The notes under the pieces: generated by a model | The model's database searches: none | Seen by the model: only the letters and a program-made list of their open reading frames with translations | What the model was told of the DNA's origin: nothing | Assembly (NCBI GenBank): GCA_015520735.1 | Contig: WAPN01000006.1 | Span: 124,001-188,000 of the forward strand | Length of the DNA stretch: 64,000 bases | DNA from: Desulfurococcales archaeon | GTDB taxonomy: Archaea; Thermoproteota; Thermoprotei_A; Sulfolobales; Desulfurococcaceae | Reading direction: 5' to 3' | Shown: piece by piece, positions 54,459 through 63,530 of the stretch | How the letters are laid out: each line of letters starts with the position of its first letter | Numbering within the stretch: position 1 is the first letter of the stretch | Translations under genes and position numbers: made by a program

Positions 54459-54534
54459 TACTCACACCTAGTATTATCTTTCCCCTAGCGTAAAGGTTGA
54501 ACTAATTAATAATACCATGTATGATTAAAATAAG

Positions 54535-54969
54535 TTATACCCGGTTCTTCTCCTCGGGACACCTAGTTTCCCATGCGGATACGGGTTGTCCACAACCAAT
54601 TATCCGCCACGACTGATAGAACAGTCTTTCGATCAAGGGGTAGGTTGGTTGTTGATCCATTATATAGCGTACGTTTATCGTCTCCTTATGGTCATCGTAT
54701 TTGAGACCTGTAACTATTATTTTTGAGACACCCTTATCTGCAAGATCATACTTGCTGGGATCTATCTCGGCATATAAGAGGCAGTAGTTCTTGATACATA
54801 CTTGATCGTACTTTTCGAAAACCCAGTTACGCCTATACACGTCCACCGACAAAAGATATTTTCCTGAAGCAAGCCTGGCCACAATGATCCTGTAGTGGTC
54901 TAAGAACCAATACTCGCTAACATTTTCCATGGCTGACACGTTGTTCACCATACATCTATGCGGATTCAA
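54535..54969 (-). CDS. Unidentified protein downstream of the radical SAM gene
   Basis: The 144-residue protein starts at TTG 54969 overlapping the radical SAM stop (TTGA). Visible features are a beta-rich first part (YRIIVARLASGKYLLSVDVY), cysteines in QVCIKNYCLLY and a C-terminal Cys pair (GCGQ, TRCPEE). No family was recognised. The tight coupling suggests a partner of the radical SAM enzyme. An internal ATG at 54951 is an alternative start. Confidence 0.6.
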   Translation of the reverse strand: MNPHRCMVNNVSAMENVSEYWFLDHYRIIVARLASGKYLLSVDVYRRNWVFEKYDQVCIKNYCLLYAEIDPSKYDLADKGVSKIIVTGLKYDDHKETINVRYIMDQQPTYPLIERLFYQSWRIIGCGQPVSAWETRCPEEKNRV

Positions 54970-56090
54970 GATACCGGTCTAAAAACTATTCCTAGCTCAT
55001 CGGCCAACCTATATGCTTCGAGGAGTTCCTCTTTCTTTATACGTCTCGCTATTTCCGGATATCGTTCCGGATGCTTCTTGACAAGGTATTCCGGCCTATA
55101 CTGATCCATGATATTGACTAGTGCTCTCGGTGTGTTCTCTGCGATCCATTTCAGTATTTTCCTGGTACAACAGTTAATGTGACCAGGAAGTATCAGATGC
55201 CTTATTATCATGTCACCGTTATCATGGGCTATCCTTATGTTATGGGTAACAATCCCCCAGTAGTTCTTGACGAGCGAGTATTTTTCGGCACATTGATTAT
55301 TACCGTACTTTAGATCGGGGAGCCAGACATCTATAACATCGACGATCAGAGAGAGAGCTTCCTCAGTCATGTACATATTGCTATTCCATAGCTGTGGAAC
55401 ATTCACGTCCAAGTACTTTAAACTCTCAAGAATAAATGGTATGTGTGGTATGGGATCTCCTCCAACATGGTTAATGTTACGCGCCCCGCCCAGCCTCAAC
55501 TCTTTCTGTATCTTAGCCAGTCTGAATGGCGTTATCTTTGCTCCATCCTCTATACCTACCTGGCTGATATCCCAATTCTGGCAATAAACGCACTTTAGGG
55601 GACATCCTCCATAGAATATTGTGCCGCTTGGGACAAGTGGAGCTTCTTCGCCTAGGTGGTGGAAATACGAGTGTACAATGCAGTGACCGCTAACACCGCA
55701 TATTCCTTTCTGACCCATATCTCTCTTGGCTCCGCATCTTCTCGCACATAGTCGGCAGGGACTATAGAGTCTTTTGGCTAACGATATTTTTAGGTCGAGA
55801 AAACTATGTTTTGGGAAAGAATCCTGTTTTTCTAATTCAACACGTCCTTCTCTAATTTCCACCCATATCTTCCTGAAAGTATCCCGGTATTTCTCATGTA
55901 TTCTCCATAGCTCTTCCTCCGTGATCTCGGGGTCATAGGGGTCTAGGTCTATCTCCAGATTACGGGCTATGATGAACTTAGCTGGTTTTTCGTTCTTCAT
56001 AACGCTGTAGTACCATGATAACCTCTCCCTGACATCGGGGTCAGCCCACACGCTTAAGGCATCGGGTCTTAGGTAGAAGTACTCGAACAA
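54966..56090 (-). CDS. Radical SAM protein, PflA-like (COG1313)
   Basis: The 374-residue protein has an N-terminal Cys-rich block (CRLCARRCGAKRDMGQKGIC) and the radical SAM cluster motif GGCPLKCVYCQNWDIS (CxxxCxxC). AdoMet-contact regions INHVGGDPIPH and DVWLPDLKYGNNQ follow. It resembles the uncharacterised activase-like proteins of COG1313. It lies 5 bases after maf and overlaps the orphan at 54535. Confidence 0.85.
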   Translation of the reverse strand: MFEYFYLRPDALSVWADPDVRERLSWYYSVMKNEKPAKFIIARNLEIDLDPYDPEITEEELWRIHEKYRDTFRKIWVEIREGRVELEKQDSFPKHSFLDLKISLAKRLYSPCRLCARRCGAKRDMGQKGICGVSGHCIVHSYFHHLGEEAPLVPSGTIFYGGCPLKCVYCQNWDISQVGIEDGAKITPFRLAKIQKELRLGGARNINHVGGDPIPHIPFILESLKYLDVNVPQLWNSNMYMTEEALSLIVDVIDVWLPDLKYGNNQCAEKYSLVKNYWGIVTHNIRIAHDNGDMIIRHLILPGHINCCTRKILKWIAENTPRALVNIMDQYRPEYLVKKHPERYPEIARRIKKEELLEAYRLADELGIVFRPVS

Positions 56091-56095
56091 TATTG

Positions 56096-56704
56096 TCAGC
56101 CAACTACTTTTTTCTTGAGGGACTCATTCAGAAGGTTTATACCGTACTTCCTTAGCTCTACGTAGAGCCTGGACAAGGGTAGTCCAACAACGTTGTAGAA
56201 GTCGCCAACTATTATTTCAACGAGTAATGCACCGATCCCCTGTATCGCGTAGGCGCCTGCTTTCCCCATGGGCTCCATTGTTGCTAGATACTCATGTAGT
56301 TCTTGTTCCGTGAAATCCCTTAGCTTAACACTAGTCTCTGCAGTGAAACTGCTTGTTGCTAGGGTCTCAATGTCTATTATAGTAACGCCGGTTATTACGG
56401 AGTGCCATTTCCCCCGTAGTTTCAATAGTATCTCGGCTGCCTCGTTCATACTCCGAGGCTTTCCTATGATACCGTATTGTTTTGAATATATAATTGTATC
56501 GGCTCCAATGATCACCGCTCTCGGAGGGGCTTCATGCAATACGCTAAGGGCTTTCTCACGTGAATTCGTCAGGACTGTCTTGTAAGGATCATCGTATATT
56601 TTCTCAACTATTTTCGGCTTTATTATGACTAGTCTCGAAACATATTTTCTAAGTAGTTCAGCCCTTCGAGGACTGGATGAAGCTAGCACTAATATTTTCT
56701 CCAA
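56096..56704 (-). CDS. maf: Maf-family nucleoside triphosphate pyrophosphatase
   Basis: The 202-residue protein begins with LVLASSSPRRAELLRK and has KPRSMNEAAEILLKLRGKWH, SVITGVTIID and GKAGAYAIQGIGALLVE, all Maf hallmarks. It hydrolyses non-canonical nucleotides. It leads a three-gene minus-strand unit with the radical SAM gene and the orphan at 54535. Confidence 0.93.
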   Translation of the reverse strand: MEKILVLASSSPRRAELLRKYVSRLVIIKPKIVEKIYDDPYKTVLTNSREKALSVLHEAPPRAVIIGADTIIYSKQYGIIGKPRSMNEAAEILLKLRGKWHSVITGVTIIDIETLATSSFTAETSVKLRDFTEQELHEYLATMEPMGKAGAYAIQGIGALLVEIIVGDFYNVVGLPLSRLYVELRKYGINLLNESLKKKVVG

Positions 56705-56753
56705 GGATACTCCCCAGTATAGTAGGGTGTAAAAACAGGGTTACATAGATTGC

Positions 56754-58709
56754 TTATCCGCCTAGTTGTGCCCTCCCATATCCTACATATATGATCTTAT
56801 CTGGATTCAGTGCTTCAATAATGTCGGGCCTGTTAGTCGCAACGATAAGGGTTATCCCGGCTTGCCTAGCTAGTTTACCGAGCTTTCTAGCAACTCTCTG
56901 AGCCGTTAGAGAGTCTAGATGAGCGGCGAACTCATCGATTATAAGAAGATTAGGTTTCTCTGCTAGCAGGCTCGCTAGTTTGGCTCTTTCTTTCTGACCA
57001 GTTGATAGCTCAACGAACTTGGCACGGTAGAATACTGCGTCGCTTAGGCCGACCATATTCAGTATTTCAACGGCTTCTGCAGGATCTCCTACCTTCATCG
57101 TTATGTGTTCGAGCAATGTCTCTGAACCAAATGAGGGTTCCGCCTCGCCGGGAAGAAGGTATGCTATCTTGGTGTTGGGCGGAACTCTGACATCTCCTTG
57201 GCTTGGACGATAGTTCTCATTGGTGCGAAGCTCGGGTTTAGCGGCTCCTATGATCATTCTTAGCAAGGTTGTCTTACCCGCCCCGCTAGCACCTACGACT
57301 ACAACTACTTCTCGTGGCTTGATCTCGATGTCCACATTTCTTAGGACATATTTCTCAACTATTCTTCTCTCAACACCGAATGCGAGTAGGACTTCTCTAA
57401 GGCTGGGTGGCAAGCGCGAGACGTCCAGGACGCTACGATATATCTTGGTCAGTCCCTTCAAGACTATGTTATCCGTTAAAACCTCCACACCACTGTATCT
57501 TGGCCTGTATAGTTTTCCTCTGTGCTTTCTAGCATAGAGGTCTGTCTCAAGGAATCTCTCTATGTATTTTCTTGCCTCCTCAGTCAGGGGATACATTAGT
57601 ACTGGTCTACCGCTCCCAGTATCCCACATGTAGTAGAACCCTGCCTTCTCGAAAAACGGGTTGTACTTTGCCATCATCGCTATTGTCTCTACAATGTGTT
57701 TCCTCTTCTTCATCTCCGGGACTCTTCTAACCCTAATCCACTCAATCGCTGCTTTCACAGCAAGTATGCCGAGTCCGTCGCCTCTGTAGTCTGGATGAAC
57801 AACTACTCTCGCTATTCTCGCGGCGGCAGAGTTCGCGATCTTGAGTGCTTTCTCGCTTACTTCTTCGCCGACTATGGCTCTCGCTAATCTACGGCTCCCG
57901 TACAGCTCTCTGAGGTCCTTGTATCGTGAAATAATGCTTATTCTCTCGTTGAGTGCTGTGGGCCAGAAGGTCGGGTGGAACCAGTCTTTGGGAAATACTT
58001 TTTCACGGATCATCTTCTGTATTCTGCCGTCGGGAAGCCTCCTGTTCATTAATGGTATTGGCGTGTCTACTCTTACGTAACCAACTATTCTAGGCTCATA
58101 AGGTTTCCTTGATCTTAGCTCGAGGACCAAGAACCTGCTACTGGGTATACTTCCACGTATTTCTTGAAGCTTCATCGGTATTCTGCACCGTGGACATCTA
58201 GGTTGTATGTTTGCCTCCATGTACTCACCGCATCTGGGACACCTCCATATGGCCACGATCTCTTCTTTGCTCGCATAGTGGTGTTGCTCGAGATTCACAA
58301 TATCCATATAATCTTCTTCGGATACGGCTTCTCTTGCTATTATCCTGTACTCATAGACTTTCTTGGTATTGAGAGGGTCTTTTCTCTCGAGAACATACTC
58401 CTTGCTCCAAGGAGGCCAGATAGACACTTCTTCACCATTATATATTCTATAGAGAACATAATCCTGCGGACCAAGGACCCACGTGTTCCCTATCTTTTTA
58501 GGCTCATCCCTTATGATTATCTTTACCTTCTCGCCTTTACTGAACCATTGAGCGATAACACCGGTTGTCCACAGATTTACTATCTCATTCTTTATTCTAA
58601 CAGGTATTATGCCGAACCACTTATAGCCACGCCTACTCATCAGTTTAAACGGGTCTATCGCTACGGTCGCATCTACCACTATTCCTCTTTCAACAAGGTG
58701 AGAGCTCAA
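56754..58709 (-). CDS. GNAT acetyltransferase-ABC ATPase fusion with zinc ribbon (COG2401)
   Basis: The 651-residue soluble protein has an N-terminal domain (about 1-160), a zinc ribbon CPRCGEYM...CPRCRIPM (about 163-185) and a GNAT acetyl-CoA fold with VVHPDYRGDGLGILAVKAA (about 305-325). A C-terminal ABC ATPase follows: Walker A VVGASGAGKTTLL, signature LSTGQKERAKL, Walker B NLLIIDEFAAHLD, H-loop replaced by ATNRP. There is no membrane segment, so it is not a transporter. The whole design is typical of archaeal COG2401 and suggests a nucleic-acid-linked acetyltransferase. Confidence 0.9.
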   Translation of the reverse strand: MSSHLVERGIVVDATVAIDPFKLMSRRGYKWFGIIPVRIKNEIVNLWTTGVIAQWFSKGEKVKIIIRDEPKKIGNTWVLGPQDYVLYRIYNGEEVSIWPPWSKEYVLERKDPLNTKKVYEYRIIAREAVSEEDYMDIVNLEQHHYASKEEIVAIWRCPRCGEYMEANIQPRCPRCRIPMKLQEIRGSIPSSRFLVLELRSRKPYEPRIVGYVRVDTPIPLMNRRLPDGRIQKMIREKVFPKDWFHPTFWPTALNERISIISRYKDLRELYGSRRLARAIVGEEVSEKALKIANSAAARIARVVVHPDYRGDGLGILAVKAAIEWIRVRRVPEMKKRKHIVETIAMMAKYNPFFEKAGFYYMWDTGSGRPVLMYPLTEEARKYIERFLETDLYARKHRGKLYRPRYSGVEVLTDNIVLKGLTKIYRSVLDVSRLPPSLREVLLAFGVERRIVEKYVLRNVDIEIKPREVVVVVGASGAGKTTLLRMIIGAAKPELRTNENYRPSQGDVRVPPNTKIAYLLPGEAEPSFGSETLLEHITMKVGDPAEAVEILNMVGLSDAVFYRAKFVELSTGQKERAKLASLLAEKPNLLIIDEFAAHLDSLTAQRVARKLGKLARQAGITLIVATNRPDIIEALNPDKIIYVGYGRAQLGG

Positions 58710-58777
58710 GGTCTAATTTTACCTCATAACAATTGTATTACATTGAAAAATTCTATTTGAAGGATATTAATGATTAT

Positions 58778-59470
58778 CTAAGAATGCGTGGAATCAGCTA
58801 TGATTGTAATTGCTTTCGCGAACAATTGTTTTAGATATTCAACTAGATCATGTGGTTCAATATTCCCCTCAGCTCCAGCGGATAATGGTGAATATCTTCC
58901 CCTTAGACCACTATGTTCTATCGGATTATCAATGCATTTCTCATCAGATGCTATATTGTTTAATGTATTGTAAAGTTTTATCTCGGTACAGCAAGCATGA
59001 CAATATTTTAGACCGAGATCGCTGGCTGCTCTCCATATATCGATTACTATGAAGGGCTTATGATACTTATTCCAAAACCACTGTGCATATCTCTCGATTA
59101 TACTATAGTTTCCGCCATGCCCATTGACAATAATATATCCTTTTATCCGGAGCCTCCGTTCCAGCGATTCAATAATATCTGATATGAACTCATAATATGT
59201 TTGGAGCTTTATCGATATTGTTCCAGGCCATTCCAGCCACTCTATTGATGAACCATAGGGAAGTACTGGTAAAAGGAGCACCTTGTAGTTATCCGACAAT
59301 TCTTTGTCAATACTGTGTATCAATAGTTTGGCTAACTTATCAGCGATAAAAGTATCGACACTAAACGGTAACTTGTTAAAATGATACTCTGTGCTTCCAA
59401 GAGGCAGCACTACTATGTATTCAAATTTTTCATCAACCATGGTTGCTGAGGACAGATCAATCACATCCAT
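58778..59470 (-). CDS. Creatininase-family amidohydrolase
   Basis: The 230-residue protein has the family metal motifs: LPLGSTEYHFNKLPFSVDT (E, H and D ligands), VNGHGGNYSII and a late Glu in AGAEGNIEPHD. The middle carries an unusual Cys-rich stretch CHACCTE. In archaea a member acts as ArfB, the formylamide deformylase of riboflavin/F420 synthesis; that role is possible but not shown here. Confidence 0.8.
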   Translation of the reverse strand: MDVIDLSSATMVDEKFEYIVVLPLGSTEYHFNKLPFSVDTFIADKLAKLLIHSIDKELSDNYKVLLLPVLPYGSSIEWLEWPGTISIKLQTYYEFISDIIESLERRLRIKGYIIVNGHGGNYSIIERYAQWFWNKYHKPFIVIDIWRAASDLGLKYCHACCTEIKLYNTLNNIASDEKCIDNPIEHSGLRGRYSPLSAGAEGNIEPHDLVEYLKQLFAKAITIIADSTHS

Positions 59471-59500
59471 GTATGAACACCATATAGTATTATTATAGTA

Positions 59501-60403
59501 TTATGTTCTGGCCCCAAGTATTTGCCTGCCGAGCTCCCATATTAGTGCTTTGATCTGCTCAGGATACTTGTCACAGACTCTGGGAAAGTATCGGCAGAAA
59601 CTACCTACTGCTGATGTAGGGCTCTCAGCATATCTGATATGAGGGGCTATGTTCCAGATCAGTGCATCGAGTCTATAGAGGGGTATTCCTGAATGTTGTT
59701 TGACAGTCTCCCATGCTCTAACAAGTAGTTTTGAGTATTTTACAGATATTAATTCCGAGACGCATTTTTCTACGCTGTAATTACATCCTTTTACGACTCC
59801 TGAGCTAAGAGATATGAAGGCGTTCCTCCTATCAATGGGCATGTATATATCTCCGGAAACCTTTCTTCCGAGAGCCTTACAGATATACCAGTACATCTTG
59901 GATGCAAAGACTATAGTCTTGCTGGTTTCTCTTGAACCAGTAATCTTGGCTAAATCTCTGGCCAGCCTAGCTATATCATCGGCGTACCGGAACGGATTGA
60001 TCATTATCTCAACACACATGTTTGAACGATAATATTTCTCTAACCTAGCATACTTGTTGCGTAGAGATAATTTATTGAACTTGGAGAAACCTAGGAATTC
60101 CCTATGGAGAGTTAATAGATCACTGCATTTAAGCTTCTCCGACACCAATGGTCTCTTGGCCAGTAAGAAACTGGCGAATTCGCTCCAATAGTCTTCGCCT
60201 TTACCAGTCAAGAAATAACTTATGAGTGCATTAGCGATAACCATATTAGCGGCGATATTTGCTGGGATCTTCCTTGATAGTTCTCTTAGAGATATATACT
60301 GCCTATCATGTTCTTCGATCAAATCAATTATTTCAAGGATCTCGGGAAGAGATTTGAGAAATACACCTACTTCTCTACATCTTTTGATATCTATCCTGTA
60401 CAT
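59501..60403 (-). CDS. Archaeal 8-oxoguanine DNA glycosylase (AGOG)
   Basis: The 300-residue protein is an all-helical HhH-GPD relative of the AGOG type: NMVIANALISYFLTGKGEDYW (family N-part), the catalytic Lys in ETSKTIVFASKMYWY (about 178-192) and the Asp-containing MPIDRRNAFIS. C-terminal LYRLDALIWNIA also fits. It removes 8-oxoguanine and nicks the strand. It is divergent from the small gene at 60479. Confidence 0.85.
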   Translation of the reverse strand: MYRIDIKRCREVGVFLKSLPEILEIIDLIEEHDRQYISLRELSRKIPANIAANMVIANALISYFLTGKGEDYWSEFASFLLAKRPLVSEKLKCSDLLTLHREFLGFSKFNKLSLRNKYARLEKYYRSNMCVEIMINPFRYADDIARLARDLAKITGSRETSKTIVFASKMYWYICKALGRKVSGDIYMPIDRRNAFISLSSGVVKGCNYSVEKCVSELISVKYSKLLVRAWETVKQHSGIPLYRLDALIWNIAPHIRYAESPTSAVGSFCRYFPRVCDKYPEQIKALIWELGRQILGART

Positions 60404-60478
60404 TCCTGGTCATCATTCAAGATGATATATTAACCGTTTAAAATACTAATTGAGTACCAAGCTACAGGTGATACGTAC

Positions 60479-60778
60479 TTGAAGGGATACATAGTATTGA
60501 TACTTAAGAAAGGAGATAATGTCGGTAGCCTCAAGGATTCGAAAGAGATACTCGTGCTGAACATAGACAATGGTGAATCTACTACCATAGATAACAAATA
60601 CTCTGACAAGGGAATAGATTTCCTCGAGGAGCTTTTCGATGAATATGATCCCCCACTAATATTTATATCAAGCATAGACGATGAGACACGGTTCAAGATA
60701 GAGGAAAACGGGGTCAAAGTCATCGAGACAGGCCATCGAGATATTAGGGGATTACGGGAAGAACTATTTCTCTACTAA
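60479..60778 (+). CDS. Small protein of unknown function
   Basis: The 99-residue protein alternates strands and helices: GYIVLILKKGDNVG, EILVLNIDNGES, IDFLEELFDEYDPPLIFIS, TRFKIEENGVKVIETGHR. A Rossmann-like or NifX-like fold is conceivable, but no motif proves it. GGTGAT lies 6 bases before TTG 60479, which supports translation. It sits between the AGOG and GH1 genes. Confidence 0.65.
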   Translation: MKGYIVLILKKGDNVGSLKDSKEILVLNIDNGESTTIDNKYSDKGIDFLEELFDEYDPPLIFISSIDDETRFKIEENGVKVIETGHRDIRGLREELFLY

Positions 60779-60868
60779 ACAACGATTACACAGCCTTAGT
60801 ATTATTGGCACGGTGTTGTTCTAAAACCATTTATTTCATTAAAACATAGTTATTACAGGTGCTAGTTT

Positions 60869-62131
60869 TTGCTAAAATTTCCAGAGAGCTTCATATTCGG
60901 AGTCTCCACTTCAGCATATCAGATAGAAGGAAACAACAAATATTCTGACTGGTGGCTCTTCGAAGAAATGGGCAAACTACCATATAAATCCGGCAAAGCA
61001 ACCGATCATTGGAATAAATATCAGGAAGACATAGAGCTACTAGCGGATCTTGGAGTGGATATGTATAGGTTCTCGATAGAGTGGAGCCGAATCTGTCCAG
61101 ACAAAGACTACGTTAACTATGAGGCTTTATCCCGATACAGGGAAATAGTTGATCTACTGAGAGACCATGGAATAGAGCCCATGATAACGCTCCACCACTT
61201 TACCAATCCTATCTGGTTCTACAAACTAGGTGGTTGGGAGAAACGGGAGAACATAGACTACTTCATTAACTATGTGGAGACCATTGCTAACGAATTCTCG
61301 GACGTAAAGTACTGGCTTGTCTTTAACGAGCCAATAGTATATATGTTGGAGAGCTATATCGAGGGGCACTGGCCTCCTATGAAGGAAAACCTCTTCATAG
61401 CGGAACAAGTAGCCGCTAATATGGCTTACGCGTATGCAAGAGCTTATGAAATACTACACGATATAGGCAAGGTAAGCATAGCCAAGAACATGGTTTACTT
61501 TGAGCCATACAGTGATAAGGATAAAGATGTACAATCTTGTCTGAAGGCTGAACAAATGTTCAACTGGAGCTTCATCGACGGAATACTCTCCGGCAAACTC
61601 AGAATAATAAGGAAGGAATATGATATACCGGTGTCGAAACTTGACTTCATAGGGCTAAACTACTATACTGGTATGAAGGTAAAATATACTCTGAACCCGC
61701 TGAAACTTCATCTTGACATAGAGCCCATACAGACGGACAAATGCACACTCATGGGCTACTGTATCTATCCCAGAGGGCTATACGAAGTCCTCAAGAAGAC
61801 ATGGAACAGGTATGGGTTACAGATTATAATAACGGAAAATGGGGTTGCTATGGAAAACGATGAGGATAGAATATTATCGATTGTAAGGCACCTACAATAC
61901 ACGCATAAAGCATTGAGCGAGGGCGTCTATGTTAATGGCTACTTCTACTGGAGTATTCTAGACAACTTTGAATGGGATAAAGGTTACGATAAAAAATTCG
62001 GCCTAGTAGAAGTCGATTATACCACGTTCAAACGTAAGCCCAGGAAAAGCTTCTACGCATACAAGGAGATAATCAAAAACAGAGGCATCTCTGACGATCT
62101 ACTTGAGAAGTATGGGGAAAGAATATCATAG
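60869..62131 (+). CDS. Glycoside hydrolase family 1 beta-glycosidase
   Basis: The 420-residue protein has the GH1 N-terminal signature FPESFIFGVSTSAYQIEG, acid/base Glu in YWLVFNEPIVYM and nucleophile Glu in IIITENGVAMENDEDR, with the late WSILDNFEWDKGY motif. It cleaves beta-glucosides or beta-galactosides. No signal peptide is visible, so it acts in the cytosol. It is slightly shorter than Sulfolobus LacS-type enzymes. Confidence 0.95.
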   Translation: MLKFPESFIFGVSTSAYQIEGNNKYSDWWLFEEMGKLPYKSGKATDHWNKYQEDIELLADLGVDMYRFSIEWSRICPDKDYVNYEALSRYREIVDLLRDHGIEPMITLHHFTNPIWFYKLGGWEKRENIDYFINYVETIANEFSDVKYWLVFNEPIVYMLESYIEGHWPPMKENLFIAEQVAANMAYAYARAYEILHDIGKVSIAKNMVYFEPYSDKDKDVQSCLKAEQMFNWSFIDGILSGKLRIIRKEYDIPVSKLDFIGLNYYTGMKVKYTLNPLKLHLDIEPIQTDKCTLMGYCIYPRGLYEVLKKTWNRYGLQIIITENGVAMENDEDRILSIVRHLQYTHKALSEGVYVNGYFYWSILDNFEWDKGYDKKFGLVEVDYTTFKRKPRKSFYAYKEIIKNRGISDDLLEKYGERIS

Positions 62132-62226
62132 GATATTCTTATAAGTTTTTGAATACATCTAGCTTATATTAGACAATACAGTGCTGCCAATAATCTCTAC
62201 AATTTTATCGGAGGAGGCGATAAACT

Positions 62227-62544
62227 ATGTGTGCAGGCTCATACGTTTCGGACGACGAGCTCCAAAAAGCCCTCGAGAAAAAATCCGAGAAAACCACGAG
62301 TGAGAAACAGCGCTGGATGCAGCGTATGCTGAGAAGCGCCAAGCACCATCACAAGATATGCCCGTACTATGACAAGAAAACAGGAATGTGCTTCATAGCA
62401 CTAGGCGAGAAATGCGACCGTGACGGTAGATATGATAATTGCCCAAGATTCCTCAAATTCCTCGAAGAAAAGTACGAGTACTACAAGTCTAGGAATCTCC
62501 CATTACCAGTGGACTTTGCCGACATCGTTATTGCTCCATTCTGA
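62227..62544 (+). CDS. Cys-containing orphan conserved-looking protein
   Basis: The 105-residue protein has a charged helical N-terminus (DELQKALEKKSEKTTSEKQR) and a Cys cluster: CPYYDKKTGMC...EKCDRDGRYDNCPRF, four cysteines suitable for a metal site. An excellent GGAGGAGGCG ribosome binding site precedes the ATG. No family was recognised. Confidence 0.65.
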   Translation: MCAGSYVSDDELQKALEKKSEKTTSEKQRWMQRMLRSAKHHHKICPYYDKKTGMCFIALGEKCDRDGRYDNCPRFLKFLEEKYEYYKSRNLPLPVDFADIVIAPF

Positions 62545-62609
62545 GTTTTTTAAACATGTTTTAAATAACCACTCTAACAATTATTCTCAATTAAGACAAA
62601 AGATAACAC

Positions 62610-62873
62610 ATGGAAAGGTGCTCTAGCTTGTCCAAGCATTCTGAGAGTAAAACCGAGACAAAAATGTATTCGATCAAAGACCTGGACAAGATATGGATCG
62701 AGTACGATAAGCAGAACGATATACTATACATCAACTTTGGATACGACATAGAAGAGGCGGACGAGGAGTTCTTGAGTAAGGATGAAGACATAGTAGTGAG
62801 GATAAAGGATGGACGCGTAGTATCTATTATGATTATGAACTTCAGTGGGAAAGCCGGAATAATGATCTATTAG
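62610..62873 (+). CDS. DUF2283 family protein
   Basis: The 87-residue protein carries the DUF2283 pattern: IWIEYDKQNDILYINFG, followed by EDIVVRIKDGRVVSIMIMNF. Such small proteins are often found beside toxin-like genes. The stop overlaps the convergent gene at 62870 by four bases. Confidence 0.7.
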   Translation: MERCSSLSKHSESKTETKMYSIKDLDKIWIEYDKQNDILYINFGYDIEEADEEFLSKDEDIVVRIKDGRVVSIMIMNFSGKAGIMIY

Positions 62874-63139
62874 CGCTCGATATAATGTACTACTATCAGT
62901 CGCTTATCAAACGATCCTATTTTAGAGAACAACTCAACGGGATCAGTATCGCCGTAAACATAGATATCTATGTAGATTTTGTTACCATTATAGCTTACAA
63001 GAAGAATAGAATCATCCAGTACGAGGAAAAGCGTTGAAACAAAACCATTGGTCTTCAAATACCTCCTCGGCTTAAGCTTTTCGAGGAGCTTATCGGAGAA
63101 CTCATCAAAATTACTAATCCTCTGCTTGATTTCCACCAT
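62870..63139 (-). CDS. Small orphan protein converging on the DUF2283 gene
   Basis: The 89-residue protein (from ATG 63139; the frame continues 10 codons upstream) has helical and beta segments: FDEFSDKLLEKLKPRRYLKT, FLVLDDSILLVSYNGNK and IYIDIYVYGDTDPVELFS. No family was recognised. It lies just before tRNA-Leu(GAG), both on the minus strand. Confidence 0.55.
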   Translation of the reverse strand: MVEIKQRISNFDEFSDKLLEKLKPRRYLKTNGFVSTLFLVLDDSILLVSYNGNKIYIDIYVYGDTDPVELFSKIGSFDKRLIVVHYIER

Positions 63140-63176
63140 CAAGTGACGCAACCAACAACACCAAGCCATAGAATTG

Positions 63177-63264
63177 TGGTGCGGGGGGTGGGATTTGAAC
63201 CCACGCAGGCCTACGCCACCGGGTCCTCAACCCGGCCCCTTTGACCTAGCTCGGGCACCCCCGC
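63177..63264 (-). tRNA. tRNA-Leu, anticodon GAG, CCA encoded
   Basis: A class II cloverleaf on the minus strand. Acceptor, D, T and most of the variable arm are identical to the two other tRNA-Leu genes of the window. The anticodon stem is CCGGG/CCCGG, with the loop TTGAGGA holding anticodon GAG. CCA is encoded at 63177-63179. There is no intron. Confidence 0.96.
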
Positions 63265-63381
63265 GCATACCCTAGGTAAAAGTAATTTCGCAACTAGTGT
63301 TTATATTCATAACGGAAAACACCAGCCCTGTAATTGATATAAATAAATAAGGGGCACGTTAAACTTATTTTTAGACTAGAC

Positions 63382-63499
63382 GCCGGGGTGCCCGAGCGGC
63401 CTAAGGGGGTGGGCTCGAGACCTTTTCCGGCTTTCCCGGGCTGAGAGACCCACTGTCCCCTCGGGGGGCGCGCGGGTTCGAATCCCGCCCCCGGCGCCA
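63382..63499 (+). tRNA. tRNA-Ser, anticodon CGA, with a 28-base intron
   Basis: Acceptor GCCGGGG pairs with CCCCGGC (63489-63495) and the T arm is GCGGG-TTCGAAT-CCCGC. The anticodon stem GTGGG/CCCAC encloses CTCGAG-intron-A, with anticodon CGA at 63416-63418. The 28-base intron is at 63420-63447, directly after position 37. A long variable arm (CCCC/GGGG) is typical of tRNA-Ser. Discriminator G63496 and CCA 63497-63499 are encoded. Confidence 0.93.
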
Positions 63500-63530
63500 C
63501 TAATAATATCTTTTCTTGCTAGATTCTTGT

